Source: a virus. Taken from it: a DNA stretch of 23,520 nucleotides. Made by a program: the position numbers and the translations under genes. Below, one piece after another: positions 1-6,836 of this stretch (the first letter of the stretch is position 1; each line of letters opens with the position of its first letter). The notes below the pieces were generated by a model. The model made no database searches. It was not told the origin of the DNA and worked only from the letters and a program-made list of their open reading frames with translations. The stretch is from positions 1 to 23,520 of the IMG/VR virus record IMGVR_UViG_3300020463_002321. One strand, given 5' to 3'.

Positions 1-9
1 ATTAATTCC

Positions 10-1023
10 TTATCCATACATTTTTCTTTTCAAGTCTATTTTCAGTTTACTAGATTCTGTTGTTTTAAGTATTGATTGTATAGTAAACAGCCTACCATAT
101 TTTAACACAGCATCCGCCACATCGCCAACCGTTTTGTCCCATTCTGGAAAAGCAACACTCCATCCAAACTCGATTGCTTGGTTAATCAATTTCTCTCCTG
201 GTGCGTCTCGGTCCGGCACAACAATTACCTTTCTACCAAGTCCGTCTATGAGCTCTCGCTGTATGTCATTTATCTCTGATCCCAGTATGCTCACTCCAGA
301 AACGGTAATGGCATCAAAGGGTCCTTCTGTGACTATCACGAACTTCCTGGTCCAATCCTGTGCATCCATATTGAACACATATCCAGGCTGAACGTCTGTG
401 TAGTATTTGACTTTGTCTGCGGCCGTAAACATCCGTCCAGTGAAGCCAACCACATCACCTCTCCAATAGAACGGAATCAGTAGTCTTTGATTCACGTCCC
501 AGTGTTGATCAGGAGAATACATAAAGTCATACCAGTCAGCACCTATACCTCTATTCTCTAGATACTTCAGTAATCCGTCTATCTTCTTCCATTGCGGTTC
601 CGTGAGATCGTTGCCCACATACTTCTCTAGCCACACATCCAGTTTGTGTGCATTCTTGGGCAGTGTCTTGTTTTTGAATGACACGAATTTCTTCTTCTCA
701 TACTTGACATAGCCCTCTTCCTCACGCATGGCTTCTATGGCCAACTTACGTATTGTGTCATCTGGTATTCCTATGTACCCCATGAACTGCCTCATCTTGT
801 AGGTCAGTTTACGTCCTATGACATAACTGGTCTTGAAGCCACAGTTGAAACAATGGTAACTTACCGTGCCGTCCGCACTGGTCATTAGTCCCCCACGTTT
901 CTTCTTGTCAGCAGTTTCCCCATTGTGTACACAGCAGGGTGCGTTGAAACTGATCCATCCGCTCGGGGTCTTCTTTCTGTTCGCAGGCAGGCTAGTCAGA
1001 ATTGTATTCTGTATAAGATTCAT
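10..1023 (-). CDS. 61: DNA primase, T4 gp61-like (zinc motif plus TOPRIM)
   Basis: This protein makes the RNA primers for lagging-strand synthesis at the phage replication fork, working with the replicative helicase. The 337 residues read as a small phage primase. An N-terminal zinc-binding site is formed by C30/C31, H33, C58 and C61 (pattern C-x-H, then C-x2-C), and the C-terminal half holds a TOPRIM domain with the conserved Glu at E233 (VTEGPFDAI) and the D271-x-D273 pair (VPDRDAPG). The order zinc finger, linker, TOPRIM is that of DnaG/gp61-type primases, and the length is close to T4 gp61 (about 340). It follows the structural-type gene at 1037 with a 13-base gap. No truncation is seen. 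The family call is secure; the T4 gp61 name rests on context with UvsW and UvsX. Confidence 0.9.
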   Translation of the reverse strand: MNLIQNTILTSLPANRKKTPSGWISFNAPCCVHNGETADKKKRGGLMTSADGTVSYHCFNCGFKTSYVIGRKLTYKMRQFMGYIGIPDDTIRKLAIEAMREEEGYVKYEKKKFVSFKNKTLPKNAHKLDVWLEKYVGNDLTEPQWKKIDGLLKYLENRGIGADWYDFMYSPDQHWDVNQRLLIPFYWRGDVVGFTGRMFTAADKVKYYTDVQPGYVFNMDAQDWTRKFVIVTEGPFDAITVSGVSILGSEINDIQRELIDGLGRKVIVVPDRDAPGEKLINQAIEFGWSVAFPEWDKTVGDVADAVLKYGRLFTIQSILKTTESSKLKIDLKRKMYG

Positions 1024-1036
1024 AGTCTATACTATT

Positions 1037-1840
1037 TTACTGTCTATATAGGATTTTGTCAACTACACCAGTGTTACCACTGTCGTTACCCCAACTGAAT
1101 CTCACACTGTGATACACACCTGTGAAGTTAAAGTTTGTGACTGCTGTTGAACTTGAGAAGGAGTTTGCGGTTGATCCTGCTCCCTCCATGGTAATATCAA
1201 AGTAATCTGTATTGCTGGGAGAGGCACTCATGGTACCTTGTACTCTCAATGCTCCTGAGAAGTTTTTTGTGTACACTGCGATTGTGTGCAGTGCCTTGTT
1301 GTTGTTGATGCCCGGTCGTGCATCTACAGAACTAGATGTGTAAGTTAATGGACCACCTGAAGCCGTGAAACTTGATACACTTGTACTTGCTACAAATTCT
1401 GGGTATGCTCCGTCTAGTAGCTCGACTGTGCCAGCGGCCGCGTATCCTGTGTCTGCATACGTTATTTCTCTGCTACCATCTGATTTCACTTCACGCACGG
1501 AGAAGTTATAGAACTTTGCATCCAGTGGTAATAGGTCACCTTCTGTGATAGTGCAACTAGCATCACCCCTTGTGCTTACTGTTGATCCATCATCTAATAC
1601 AGTCAATGTCTTTGTGAGGACCGCTTTCTTGCTCTCAGAATCAATCATGTTGAACTCGTAGGTCTTGGAAGTGATGTCCTGTGCCTTCTGATCCTCGTTC
1701 TTAAACGTGAATGAGACTGGGTTTGATACCCCTCTATGCAGTGTTAGGCGTCTATCGTACACTTTTGAGTTCCTTCCGTGATAACCATTTATGTAGGCGA
1801 TTACCAATTGATTTATTAAATACCTTTGTACTGTTTGCAT
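1037..1840 (-). CDS. Probable virion structural protein (baseplate/fibre type, Ig-like N-terminus)
   Basis: The 267-residue protein has no catalytic motif and is rich in Ser, Thr, Gly and Asn. After a short N-terminal helix (about residues 1-25), residues 28-130 alternate short beta-strand-like stretches in the manner of the Ig-like N-terminal domain of phage baseplate upper proteins. Residues 145-267 look like a beta-sandwich fibre or decoration domain (repeated S/T-rich strands, a final VRFSWGND-type strand). It is the only gene in the window preceded by an exact T4-type late promoter octamer on its own strand (1857-1864), which fits a virion component made late. Neighbours are replication genes, so its position is unusual. 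The structural role is inferred from composition and promoter class; a secreted or host-surface adhesin-like protein is the alternative. Confidence 0.5.
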   Translation of the reverse strand: MQTVQRYLINQLVIAYINGYHGRNSKVYDRRLTLHRGVSNPVSFTFKNEDQKAQDITSKTYEFNMIDSESKKAVLTKTLTVLDDGSTVSTRGDASCTITEGDLLPLDAKFYNFSVREVKSDGSREITYADTGYAAAGTVELLDGAYPEFVASTSVSSFTASGGPLTYTSSSVDARPGINNNKALHTIAVYTKNFSGALRVQGTMSASPSNTDYFDITMEGAGSTANSFSSSTAVTNFNFTGVYHSVRFSWGNDSGNTGVVDKILYRQ

Positions 1841-1856
1841 AATACATATTTAACAG

Positions 1857-1864
1857 TATTTATA
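1857..1864 (-). promoter_or_regulatory. T4-type late promoter, TATAAATA
   Basis: The plus strand reads TATTTATA here, so the minus strand carries the exact octamer TATAAATA, the consensus recognised by the gp55/gp33/gp45-dependent late RNA polymerase of T4-like phages. It ends 16 bases before the ATG at 1840, leaving a leader of roughly 10 bases. I found no other exact copy on either strand by eye. Its position directly ahead of a structural-type gene supports it being real. Confidence 0.6.
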
Positions 1865-1872
1865 GATATAGA

Positions 1873-2247
1873 ATGAACGAAATTTTTAACACATTAAGAG
1901 ACAAATTCCCATTCCTAAGCCTTATCAGAAAGGGCGATCTGGAGTACGTTGGCATAGTTCAGAATGAGGACATCAACGTCATTAGTTTCTATGATTATGG
2001 TAGACTTATGATGCCCCAAGATAAAATGAGGTATTTGAAATGTGGGGAGACTTGGTGGCACGAATCCAATCGGAAATTACCAATCAACATATTTCTTAAA
2101 GGCGAATTTAAATATTTCCGTTCAACGTTGATCACTCTGAATTCTAAGGATGTTGAGATTGTGCATGGTCCTACTGTGAAACTTTCTGAAATTTCTAAGA
2201 AACGGGTGAAGAGACGTACTATCCAATTAGTTAGAAGACCTACCTAG
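1873..2247 (+). CDS. Hypothetical basic phage protein, 124 aa
   Basis: I do not recognise this protein. It begins at an ATG diverging from the structural gene, with only 32 bases between the two starts. The N-terminal two thirds look like a small mixed alpha/beta fold (a YVGIVQNED-like strand, then VISFYDYGRL). A WWHES segment sits around residues 58-62. The C-terminal 20 residues are strongly basic (KKRVKRRTIQLVRRPT), suggesting contact with nucleic acid or another acidic surface. No signal peptide or membrane span is visible. No Shine-Dalgarno sequence is evident before the ATG. A strong intrinsic terminator overlaps its stop codon, so it is a single-gene plus-strand transcription unit inside a block of minus-strand genes. 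Confidence 0.7.
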   Translation: MNEIFNTLRDKFPFLSLIRKGDLEYVGIVQNEDINVISFYDYGRLMMPQDKMRYLKCGETWWHESNRKLPINIFLKGEFKYFRSTLITLNSKDVEIVHGPTVKLSEISKKRVKRRTIQLVRRPT

Positions 2248-2259
2248 TCTTCTTTTTTT
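2233..2259 (+). terminator. Intrinsic terminator overlapping a stop codon
   Basis: A perfect 7-bp stem (AGAAGAC at 2233-2239 with GTCTTCT at 2247-2253) encloses a 7-base loop, and the descending arm runs into seven consecutive T (2253-2259). The TAG stop of the upstream 124-residue gene (2245-2247) lies in the loop and stem. This is a rho-independent terminator for plus-strand transcripts and separates that gene from the convergent minus-strand genes. Confidence 0.75.
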
Positions 2260-2381
2260 CAGGAAGTATAGCACCTGTTGTAAGATAGTGTTGTGTTAAA
2301 GGACTATCCGGCTGATAACTGTTACTCTCTGAACGAAGCGAAGATTTGGATTTTGTTTTGGATTTTCTTTTGATTCTTTTT
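2260..2381. other. Convergent intergenic spacer, no gene
   Basis: The 122 bases between two convergent genes hold no ORF worth calling and no tRNA-like cloverleaf. The right part is a run of T-rich tracts on the plus strand (GGATTTTG/GGATTTTC-like repeats from about 2347 to 2390). No hairpin of terminator quality serving the minus-strand gene is evident. Confidence 0.5.
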
Positions 2382-2972
2382 TTAATTTTTTGATGTCTCA
2401 TCAAAACTATATTTAGCTCTGCTGATCAAATTCATTTGTACTACTATGGCCTGTGCGTATGCCACTGCGTGTGATTTCTTAAAGAAGTAACTGCCATCGG
2501 TTGGCTTGACCCATACTTCTTTCATTATGTCTACCCAATCCTTGTACATAAGTCCTCTCTTTGCAGGACGGATGATTGCTAGTACAGCCGCAAGTTGTTC
2601 TATTGTTTTTGGTTCTAACTTGGATACTATATTGAAATGACCATTTAGGTGGAACAGGTTCTTTACAACTTTTGAATCTTTAAGCATATCCCAATCTGGT
2701 TCCTGTATCATCAGTTCCACCAGTTCTTGTTCTGACTTCACATCTTTGTATATGTTTACATTCAAACAGTCTATCTTAAAATATCCTCTGTCCTCAGCAC
2801 TTTTATAATCCAGTGAAGCATGTCCTGTGACAGGATGTTCTGGCACTGCGTGGAAGTACACTCCTGTCTTGTGCTTTTCAGATTTGCCTTCTTTGATTAT
2901 TGATGCGGGTGTGTGTTTAAATAATTTTAAAGTTCCGTCCCTATCAAAAAAATCGACGTCTACATCAGGCAT
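2382..2972 (-). CDS. Mini DnaE-like protein (DNA polymerase III alpha palm/fingers remnant)
   Basis: This 196-residue protein resembles pieces of the catalytic core of bacterial DNA polymerase III alpha in the right order. It starts with PDVDVDF (residues 2-8), matching the DnaE PDFDVDF motif that carries the first two catalytic aspartates (here D5 and D7). FKIDCL (65-70) matches DnaE KFDFLGL with the third aspartate (D68). A segment around 93-139 (WDMLKDS, VKNLFHLNG, LAAVLAIIRP) parallels DnaE FDMLQRS, AVFQLES and ALVALFRPG. FFKKSHAVAYA (163-173) matches GFNKSHSAAYA. PHP, thumb, beta-binding and OB domains are absent, and two internal DnaE segments are deleted. The ORF is open, with a Shine-Dalgarno-like AAGGA 6 bases before the ATG, so it is not simply decay. 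Whether it polymerises DNA, regulates the host polymerase or does something else is unknown. Confidence 0.7.
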   Translation of the reverse strand: MPDVDVDFFDRDGTLKLFKHTPASIIKEGKSEKHKTGVYFHAVPEHPVTGHASLDYKSAEDRGYFKIDCLNVNIYKDVKSEQELVELMIQEPDWDMLKDSKVVKNLFHLNGHFNIVSKLEPKTIEQLAAVLAIIRPAKRGLMYKDWVDIMKEVWVKPTDGSYFFKKSHAVAYAQAIVVQMNLISRAKYSFDETSKN

Positions 2973-3004
2973 TATATTGTTCCTTGTAAAAAATTTAAAA
3001 GCAG

Positions 3005-3038
3005 TGCAAGTAGATATATAAATCCACTTATACTTGCA
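3005..3038. repeat. Nested inverted repeat upstream of the DnaE-like gene
   Basis: A perfect 8-bp inverted repeat (TGCAAGTA at 3005-3012, TACTTGCA at 3031-3038) flanks 18 bases. A second, overlapping near-perfect pair lies inside it (AAGTAGAT at 3008-3015, ATCCACTT at 3022-3029, 7 of 8 matching) around an AT-rich centre (ATATAA). It sits 33 bases before the ATG of the DnaE-like gene, in a 112-base gap with no ORF. It could be a protein-binding operator or an mRNA leader hairpin; no T-run follows it on either strand, so it is not an intrinsic terminator. Confidence 0.5.
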
Positions 3039-3084
3039 ATACCGAGTAAATTTTTTTTAGTAAAAAATTTTCTTAGATAATACA

Positions 3085-3333
3085 TTAAAGTTTAAACTCC
3101 TTAAAAGTTATTTTGCCACTAGGATATTTCCAGGTGCCGTCGGTGTTGTAATGATCAGGATGTTCGCCTGTCTCTTTGAACTTGTTGATAGTTTTTGTCA
3201 AACTATACCCTTCTTCGTTCTTCATGGACATAAATTTATTTAATACAAAATTTAAAGGATCTTTCTTGTACAGTTCTATAGCAAGATAGTCTATCACTTT
3301 CTCGTCCATTGATGTTTTTAAATGTTTGCCCAT
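3085..3333 (-). CDS. Hypothetical small phage protein, 82 aa
   Basis: I do not recognise this small protein. It is lysine-rich, predicted mostly helical in the first 50 residues (MDEKVIDYLAIELYKKDPL, then FMSMKNEEGYSLTKTINKFK), with a short C-terminal strand-turn segment (WKYPSGKITFKEFKL). No metal-binding or membrane motif is seen. Its ATG shares one base with the TAA of the preceding gene (TAATG), so it is translationally coupled to the 77-residue protein upstream. It is the last gene before a 112-base spacer. Confidence 0.65.
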   Translation of the reverse strand: MGKHLKTSMDEKVIDYLAIELYKKDPLNFVLNKFMSMKNEEGYSLTKTINKFKETGEHPDHYNTDGTWKYPSGKITFKEFKL

Positions 3334-3566
3334 TAGTGCATACTTCCTTTCCCTTTTTGGTTGTGTTTGATCAATTTGTTACGTGAACCTGGCTGTAACA
3401 CTTCCAACACGTCAAGCAATTTTTTGTAGCCTTCGGTCCTCAGTGTGGCTTGATTCATTTGGGGCATTATGACTCGTCCTATAGATCCATCTGGTTTTAT
3501 TATCACTGCACAATCCCCGTCATCGAATTCTATGTTATCTGCTATTTCCAAATCTATCTTAGACAA
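3333..3566 (-). CDS. Hypothetical small phage protein, 77 aa (TTG start)
   Basis: I do not recognise the family. The first 40 residues form a compact beta-strand pattern (IEFDDGDCAVIIKPDGSIGRVIMP), followed by a helix (TEGYKKLLDVLEVLQPG) and a basic tail (RNKLIKHNQKGKG). The start is a TTG at 3566: the codon preceding SKID is TTG, and the sequence AAGGAGG, a full Shine-Dalgarno match, lies 6 bases upstream (3573-3579 read on the minus strand). No ATG gives a comparable start. It overlaps the end of the C2H2-finger gene by 8 bases and is coupled to the next gene by TAATG. Confidence 0.7.
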   Translation of the reverse strand: MSKIDLEIADNIEFDDGDCAVIIKPDGSIGRVIMPQMNQATLRTEGYKKLLDVLEVLQPGSRNKLIKHNQKGKGSMH

Positions 3567-4245
3567 TCTTGGCCTCCTTTGCTGTGTCCTGTACCAGCAT
3601 GTGATCCGCCGGGTAGCTCTTCAATTTGCTTGGCCAGAAACTTGGGTTTATAAATCTTTCTATCATTTGTAATTGCTCGTCGTTAAACGATTTTAACATC
3701 CTTTGACCTGCGTTGCAACCTAACAACAGCCACGGACTTATCTTTCCCTGCTGTATGTGTTGAACTGCTCTGTTTTTATTGACCAATCGGAAGTAATCTG
3801 ACCACTGTGCATTCTGCTCGTTTGCCCAGTCCATCATTGTGGTAATACTTCTTTGCAGTGCGGCCTCCACGGGTTCTGATTTTATTGCTTCGATCAAATA
3901 TGTTTCGTAGAGATCATCCCTCGCCCAATGATCGAGTTTTATTTTAGACTTCAAAACAAAATCTATATATTTTTCTGGGTACAACGGGTTGATGTGCATA
4001 ATGAATCTACCAAATTTAACAAAAGCATTATAGTAAGAACTTTTTACAAAGTCATCGTATGTTTTTTCTTTTGAATTGTGTTGGTGTATTTGATAGAATC
4101 TTTGAAACACCATAAAAGCATTCACCACCCATTTCTCATCTTTTTGTAGATATCTTCTTTTTGGTTCACACAAATGTACCTGCAAAGTTCTCTCCTTTGT
4201 GAACTCTTTACCGCAATAAGGACATTTATATTTTGTCGATGCCAT
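3559..4245 (-). CDS. Phage protein with N-terminal C2H2 zinc finger, 228 aa
   Basis: The first 30 residues contain a C2H2-type finger: CPYCGKEF followed by a helix ending HLCE (C8, C11, and H24 with a nearby Cys as the fourth ligand). It is followed directly by PKRRYLQKDEKW. The remaining 195 residues are helical and aromatic-rich (MVFQRFYQIHQ, YYNAFVKFGRF, YPEKYIDFVLKSKIKLDHW), with no enzyme motif I can identify. I believe similar finger proteins occur in T4-like marine phages, but their function is unknown to me. A DNA- or protein-binding role in replication or late transcription is inferred from the finger and from its neighbours. Its ATG lies 20 bases inside the end of the preceding gene, so the two are translated together. 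Confidence 0.75.
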   Translation of the reverse strand: MASTKYKCPYCGKEFTKERTLQVHLCEPKRRYLQKDEKWVVNAFMVFQRFYQIHQHNSKEKTYDDFVKSSYYNAFVKFGRFIMHINPLYPEKYIDFVLKSKIKLDHWARDDLYETYLIEAIKSEPVEAALQRSITTMMDWANEQNAQWSDYFRLVNKNRAVQHIQQGKISPWLLLGCNAGQRMLKSFNDEQLQMIERFINPSFWPSKLKSYPADHMLVQDTAKEAKIV

Positions 4246-4681
4246 GTGCTTCTAATAACTCCTCTAGTTCTCTATCTGATATTACATTGTCTAATGTTTC
4301 CAGATCTGATTCTTTCCAGTTGGGGTATATTTGTTGTAGTTTTTTCAAACTTTTATTTGGTACCCTTTTCATTGGTTTTATCCATGGGTGGAATTGCTGT
4401 TGCAAAGTTCCACACATTGCCGTAAGTATCCAGAGCAATTTTTTGTGTTTGCCCAAAGTAAAGCAGTGCCTGTTCACACATTCGTTGACCATCTCTATGT
4501 AGTGTTCCACGTAGAACGGATCCTTCGACGACACATTAGAAACATATCTCATCAGCATATAGGGAGAGTATAATGATTTCTCTTTATCATCTATCCTGTC
4601 AAAGTAATCCTTGTTTCTAAAGTCAACGGCTTTTAATCCGTTCCTTAAATCAAAAAATTTCCTATTTTTTTCTGCCGGCAT
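4226..4681 (-). CDS. Possible clamp-loader small subunit (gp62-like)
   Basis: This 151-residue all-helical protein has the layout of phage clamp-loader A subunits (T4 gp62): a short N-terminal segment, a stretch SPYMLMRYVS near residue 40, an M-N pair (EMVNECVN) about 20 residues later, then a basic helix ending FHPWIKPMKR near 100, and a C-terminal helix-turn-helix with leucines (LETLDNVISDRELEELL). In T4, gp62 with gp44 loads the gp45 sliding clamp. The match is one of pattern rather than of diagnostic residues, because the family has no catalytic motif, and gp44 is not next to it here. A different conserved phage protein remains possible. It lies between two replication-type genes and overlaps the C2H2-finger gene by 20 bases. 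Confidence 0.4.
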   Translation of the reverse strand: MPAEKNRKFFDLRNGLKAVDFRNKDYFDRIDDKEKSLYSPYMLMRYVSNVSSKDPFYVEHYIEMVNECVNRHCFTLGKHKKLLWILTAMCGTLQQQFHPWIKPMKRVPNKSLKKLQQIYPNWKESDLETLDNVISDRELEELLEAHGIDKI

Positions 4682-4904
4682 ATTTCAATCCAAAAATTGT
4701 ACAGTCTTCTGCTGTTACAAATGTTAATTTTATTTTACTATTCATGTGTTGTAAACCTGAAAGTTTTTTATTCAACTTGTTCTCGGAAAGCCAAGCAAAG
4801 AAATCTCTGCACCATTCTCCTTGATCCATCCACACGGCTATCTTATCGCTTGTAAGCATGATGGGTGCTTCTATCTTTATTGTTCTCCTACCAGACTGAG
4901 CCAT
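4662..4904 (-). CDS. Hypothetical small phage protein, 80 aa
   Basis: The frame is open from 4970, but the ATG at 4904 is the better start. It is preceded by AGGTGG three bases upstream and gives a 17-base overlap with the preceding gene, whereas the upstream ATG would overlap it by 83 bases. The 80 residues begin AQSGRRTIKIEAPI, giving two beta strands, then a WMDQGEWCRDFFAWL helix, and end in two more strands (KIKLTFVTAEDCTIFGLKYA). This is a compact alpha/beta fold without recognisable catalytic residues. It lies in the UvsW operon between two unknowns. Function unknown. Confidence 0.65.
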   Translation of the reverse strand: MAQSGRRTIKIEAPIMLTSDKIAVWMDQGEWCRDFFAWLSENKLNKKLSGLQHMNSKIKLTFVTAEDCTIFGLKYAGRKK

Positions 4905-5391
4905 AGTCCACCTGTTCACACTGTCTTGAGATGTCCTTGACAAAATAAGCACATATAGGGTTTGCCCCATTTGACAAAGGCACCGCCAACATCTGTCCTG
5001 ATTTAATTTTTGGAAAGTACCATTTCACTTCTGTGTAGATGTCTACAACATCTATTGGATAAAAGTCTGGCTTAGGACTTGATAGAGGGTTGAACGTGAA
5101 GGCATCAAATCCTCGATCATTTAAACTTGTGATTGGAAGCACATGCATTTCTTGTTGTCCTGCTTCGCCTATCAGCATCTTCCAGTCCAGTGGCATCTTT
5201 ATCTTATGTTGTCCTATCTCTAACACCGCCGCCGGAGCGTTAAAACTTTCTAAGAAGATCAGAGGTATGTAGAAGAAATCTGGTTCTTCTGGATTGGAAT
5301 TGTCAAGCACTGCGAATCTAAGATTCTCATCCACCCATTCTGGTATTTTCTCTAACCTGTATGTTCTGTTATCCAGTGTAAGGATTTTCAT
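4888..5391 (-). CDS. Conserved-type hypothetical phage protein, 167 aa
   Basis: I cannot assign a function. The protein is beta-rich and acidic, and has no cysteine cluster or nucleotide-binding loop. Notable stretches are FFYIPLIFLESFNAPAAVLEI (residues 39-59), a central MHVLPITSLNDRGFDAFTFNP, and DIYTEVKWYFPKIKSGQMLAVPL near 120-142, which resembles a small beta-barrel. It starts 23 bases inside the end of uvsW, so its translation is coupled to the helicase. Its position immediately after uvsW suggests a replication or recombination partner, but that is inference from location only. Confidence 0.7.
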   Translation of the reverse strand: MKILTLDNRTYRLEKIPEWVDENLRFAVLDNSNPEEPDFFYIPLIFLESFNAPAAVLEIGQHKIKMPLDWKMLIGEAGQQEMHVLPITSLNDRGFDAFTFNPLSSPKPDFYPIDVVDIYTEVKWYFPKIKSGQMLAVPLSNGANPICAYFVKDISRQCEQVDYGSVW

Positions 5392-6835
5392 AATTTATCT
5401 TTTCTATATTATACGGGTAATTGGCCTCTTTGTAAAACTTTTTCCTTGCCCCCAAGTGTCTTTTTGCAAACTTGCAACTGCTGGTAATGTCCCATATCTG
5501 TACGCTGTCCTTGTCCTCTGCTTTTCTGATTCCGCGTCCTATACTCTGTATGACCCTGACAAATGACTTGCCTGGTTCTATGAGAACAAGATTAAAAATC
5601 CTAGGAATATTAATACCAACAGCGGCAACTCCATATGTGGCGATAATAATTTTATTTGTTGCAGTAGATATTTCATCATATTGTTCCTTCCTGTCTGTGT
5701 TTTTGGTTGATCCAGATACGAACACTGCATTCTCAATTTGCTCTTCTAGTATTTCACCTGCAGATATTCTGTCGACTAGAATCAATGTGTTACCTGAACT
5801 TGATATATCTTTGATTGTATTGGCCACCCACTTCATTCTGTTCTTGTCGGTAGTTAGCCATTTAAGTTCTTCTGCATATGTTTTGAACTGTGGGTGGTCT
5901 TGTGTTTGTAAAACATTTACATGACAGTTCGCCAACACACCTTTGTCTTGTAGTTCGCTCGCCTGAATCCTGTTGGACACGTCACCTATACTACATTTCA
6001 AACCCATGAACTCGTAGTCTGCTTTTGGCACAGTGCCTGTTAGACCCCAACGTATGCCGCAGTGTGCGAATGGGCCTGTCAACAATCTTTTCAGTACATC
6101 TGCCTTTGCCATGTGTACTTCATCTATTATTACTGTGTTTATTCCTTGTATCGCTTCTAAAAAATCTGTGCTATGCTCGTCTTTGCTTTTTTTCTCCAAT
6201 ACATTCAATGACTGCCACGTTGCTATTGTGTTGAATCTCCCTAGCTCTTTCCTGTCGCCATAGTACACTCCCACATCGAGGTTACATGCAACAAAGTCTT
6301 CTTCTGTCTGTGTAACTAGGCTCTTGTTTGGTACAATGGTCAGTGTTCTTCCATAAGGCTCGACCAGTTGGCACAGTGCCGCTGTGATGATTGTTTTACC
6401 TGCACCTGTGGCTATCTCTTGTATGCTCTGTGGATGTTCTATAAACTTGTTAATTGTCTCAACTTGATAGTCTCGCAATTCGATGGGTTGTCCAGCGGCT
6501 GGATGATTCTTAGGCCATGTTATGTGTGATAGATAGGTTTTATCTACTTGTTTAAATTCAAAGTTGTGTTGTTCTCTTTTGTCCTCGACATCTATGTACA
6601 CTCCGCCTTCGTCCAGTATTGGGAGTATTTGGTCAACTAGGTTCAGGTATGTTGTACCACCAAGACCAAAGAAACTTACCTTGCCATCCCATCTGCCCAG
6701 TTTGACTGCTGGCAGATGTCTTGCATATGGTATCTCGTATTTGAATTTGTTAGATAATCTTTTGCGCCATTCGAGGCTTAGGTTCTCGAACTTCACATTT
6801 ACTTCGTCTTTTATTACTAATTTACAACTGCTCAT
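5369..6835 (-). CDS. uvsW: UvsW-type ATP-dependent DNA/RNA helicase
   Basis: UvsW unwinds R-loops, remodels stalled forks and branched recombination intermediates, and in T4 drives the switch from origin-initiated to recombination-dependent replication. At 488 residues it is close to T4 UvsW (about 500). Superfamily 2 motifs appear in order: a Q-type RDYQ at 121-124, Walker A ATGAGKT at 142-148, DEVH (motif II) at 238-241, GLTGT (motif III) at 264-268, and motif VI QSIGRGIRK at 430-438. The N-terminal 110 residues form the small domain seen in UvsW (LGRWDGKVSFF at 46-56). The gene sits one base downstream of the 452-residue unknown and overlaps the next gene by 23 bases. No damage is visible. 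Confidence 0.93.
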   Translation of the reverse strand: MSSCKLVIKDEVNVKFENLSLEWRKRLSNKFKYEIPYARHLPAVKLGRWDGKVSFFGLGGTTYLNLVDQILPILDEGGVYIDVEDKREQHNFEFKQVDKTYLSHITWPKNHPAAGQPIELRDYQVETINKFIEHPQSIQEIATGAGKTIITAALCQLVEPYGRTLTIVPNKSLVTQTEEDFVACNLDVGVYYGDRKELGRFNTIATWQSLNVLEKKSKDEHSTDFLEAIQGINTVIIDEVHMAKADVLKRLLTGPFAHCGIRWGLTGTVPKADYEFMGLKCSIGDVSNRIQASELQDKGVLANCHVNVLQTQDHPQFKTYAEELKWLTTDKNRMKWVANTIKDISSSGNTLILVDRISAGEILEEQIENAVFVSGSTKNTDRKEQYDEISTATNKIIIATYGVAAVGINIPRIFNLVLIEPGKSFVRVIQSIGRGIRKAEDKDSVQIWDITSSCKFAKRHLGARKKFYKEANYPYNIEKINYENPYTG

Positions 6836-6836
6836 T

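Noticed and set aside
134-391. Plus-strand ORF inside the primase gene, and the many similar antisense ORFs
   Set aside because: They are shadows of strong coding frames, contain no family motifs and have unlikely compositions.
2260-2381. Possible tRNA or small RNA in the spacer between convergent genes
   Set aside because: No T-loop (GTTCGA-like) or acceptor stem pairing could be found, and the sequence is dominated by simple T-rich tracts.
2382-2972. Calling the DnaE-like gene a decayed pseudogene
   Set aside because: The ORF is continuous, has a ribosome-binding-like site and keeps the catalytic aspartates, and there is no adjacent frame containing the missing domains.
3016-3024. TATAAATC as a plus-strand late promoter
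   Set aside because: One mismatch to TATAAATA and no plus-strand gene lies downstream; it belongs to the centre of the inverted repeat.
4905-4970. Longer start for the 80-residue gene at 4970
   Set aside because: It would overlap the preceding gene by 83 bases, while the ATG at 4904 has an AGGTGG just upstream and overlaps by only 17.
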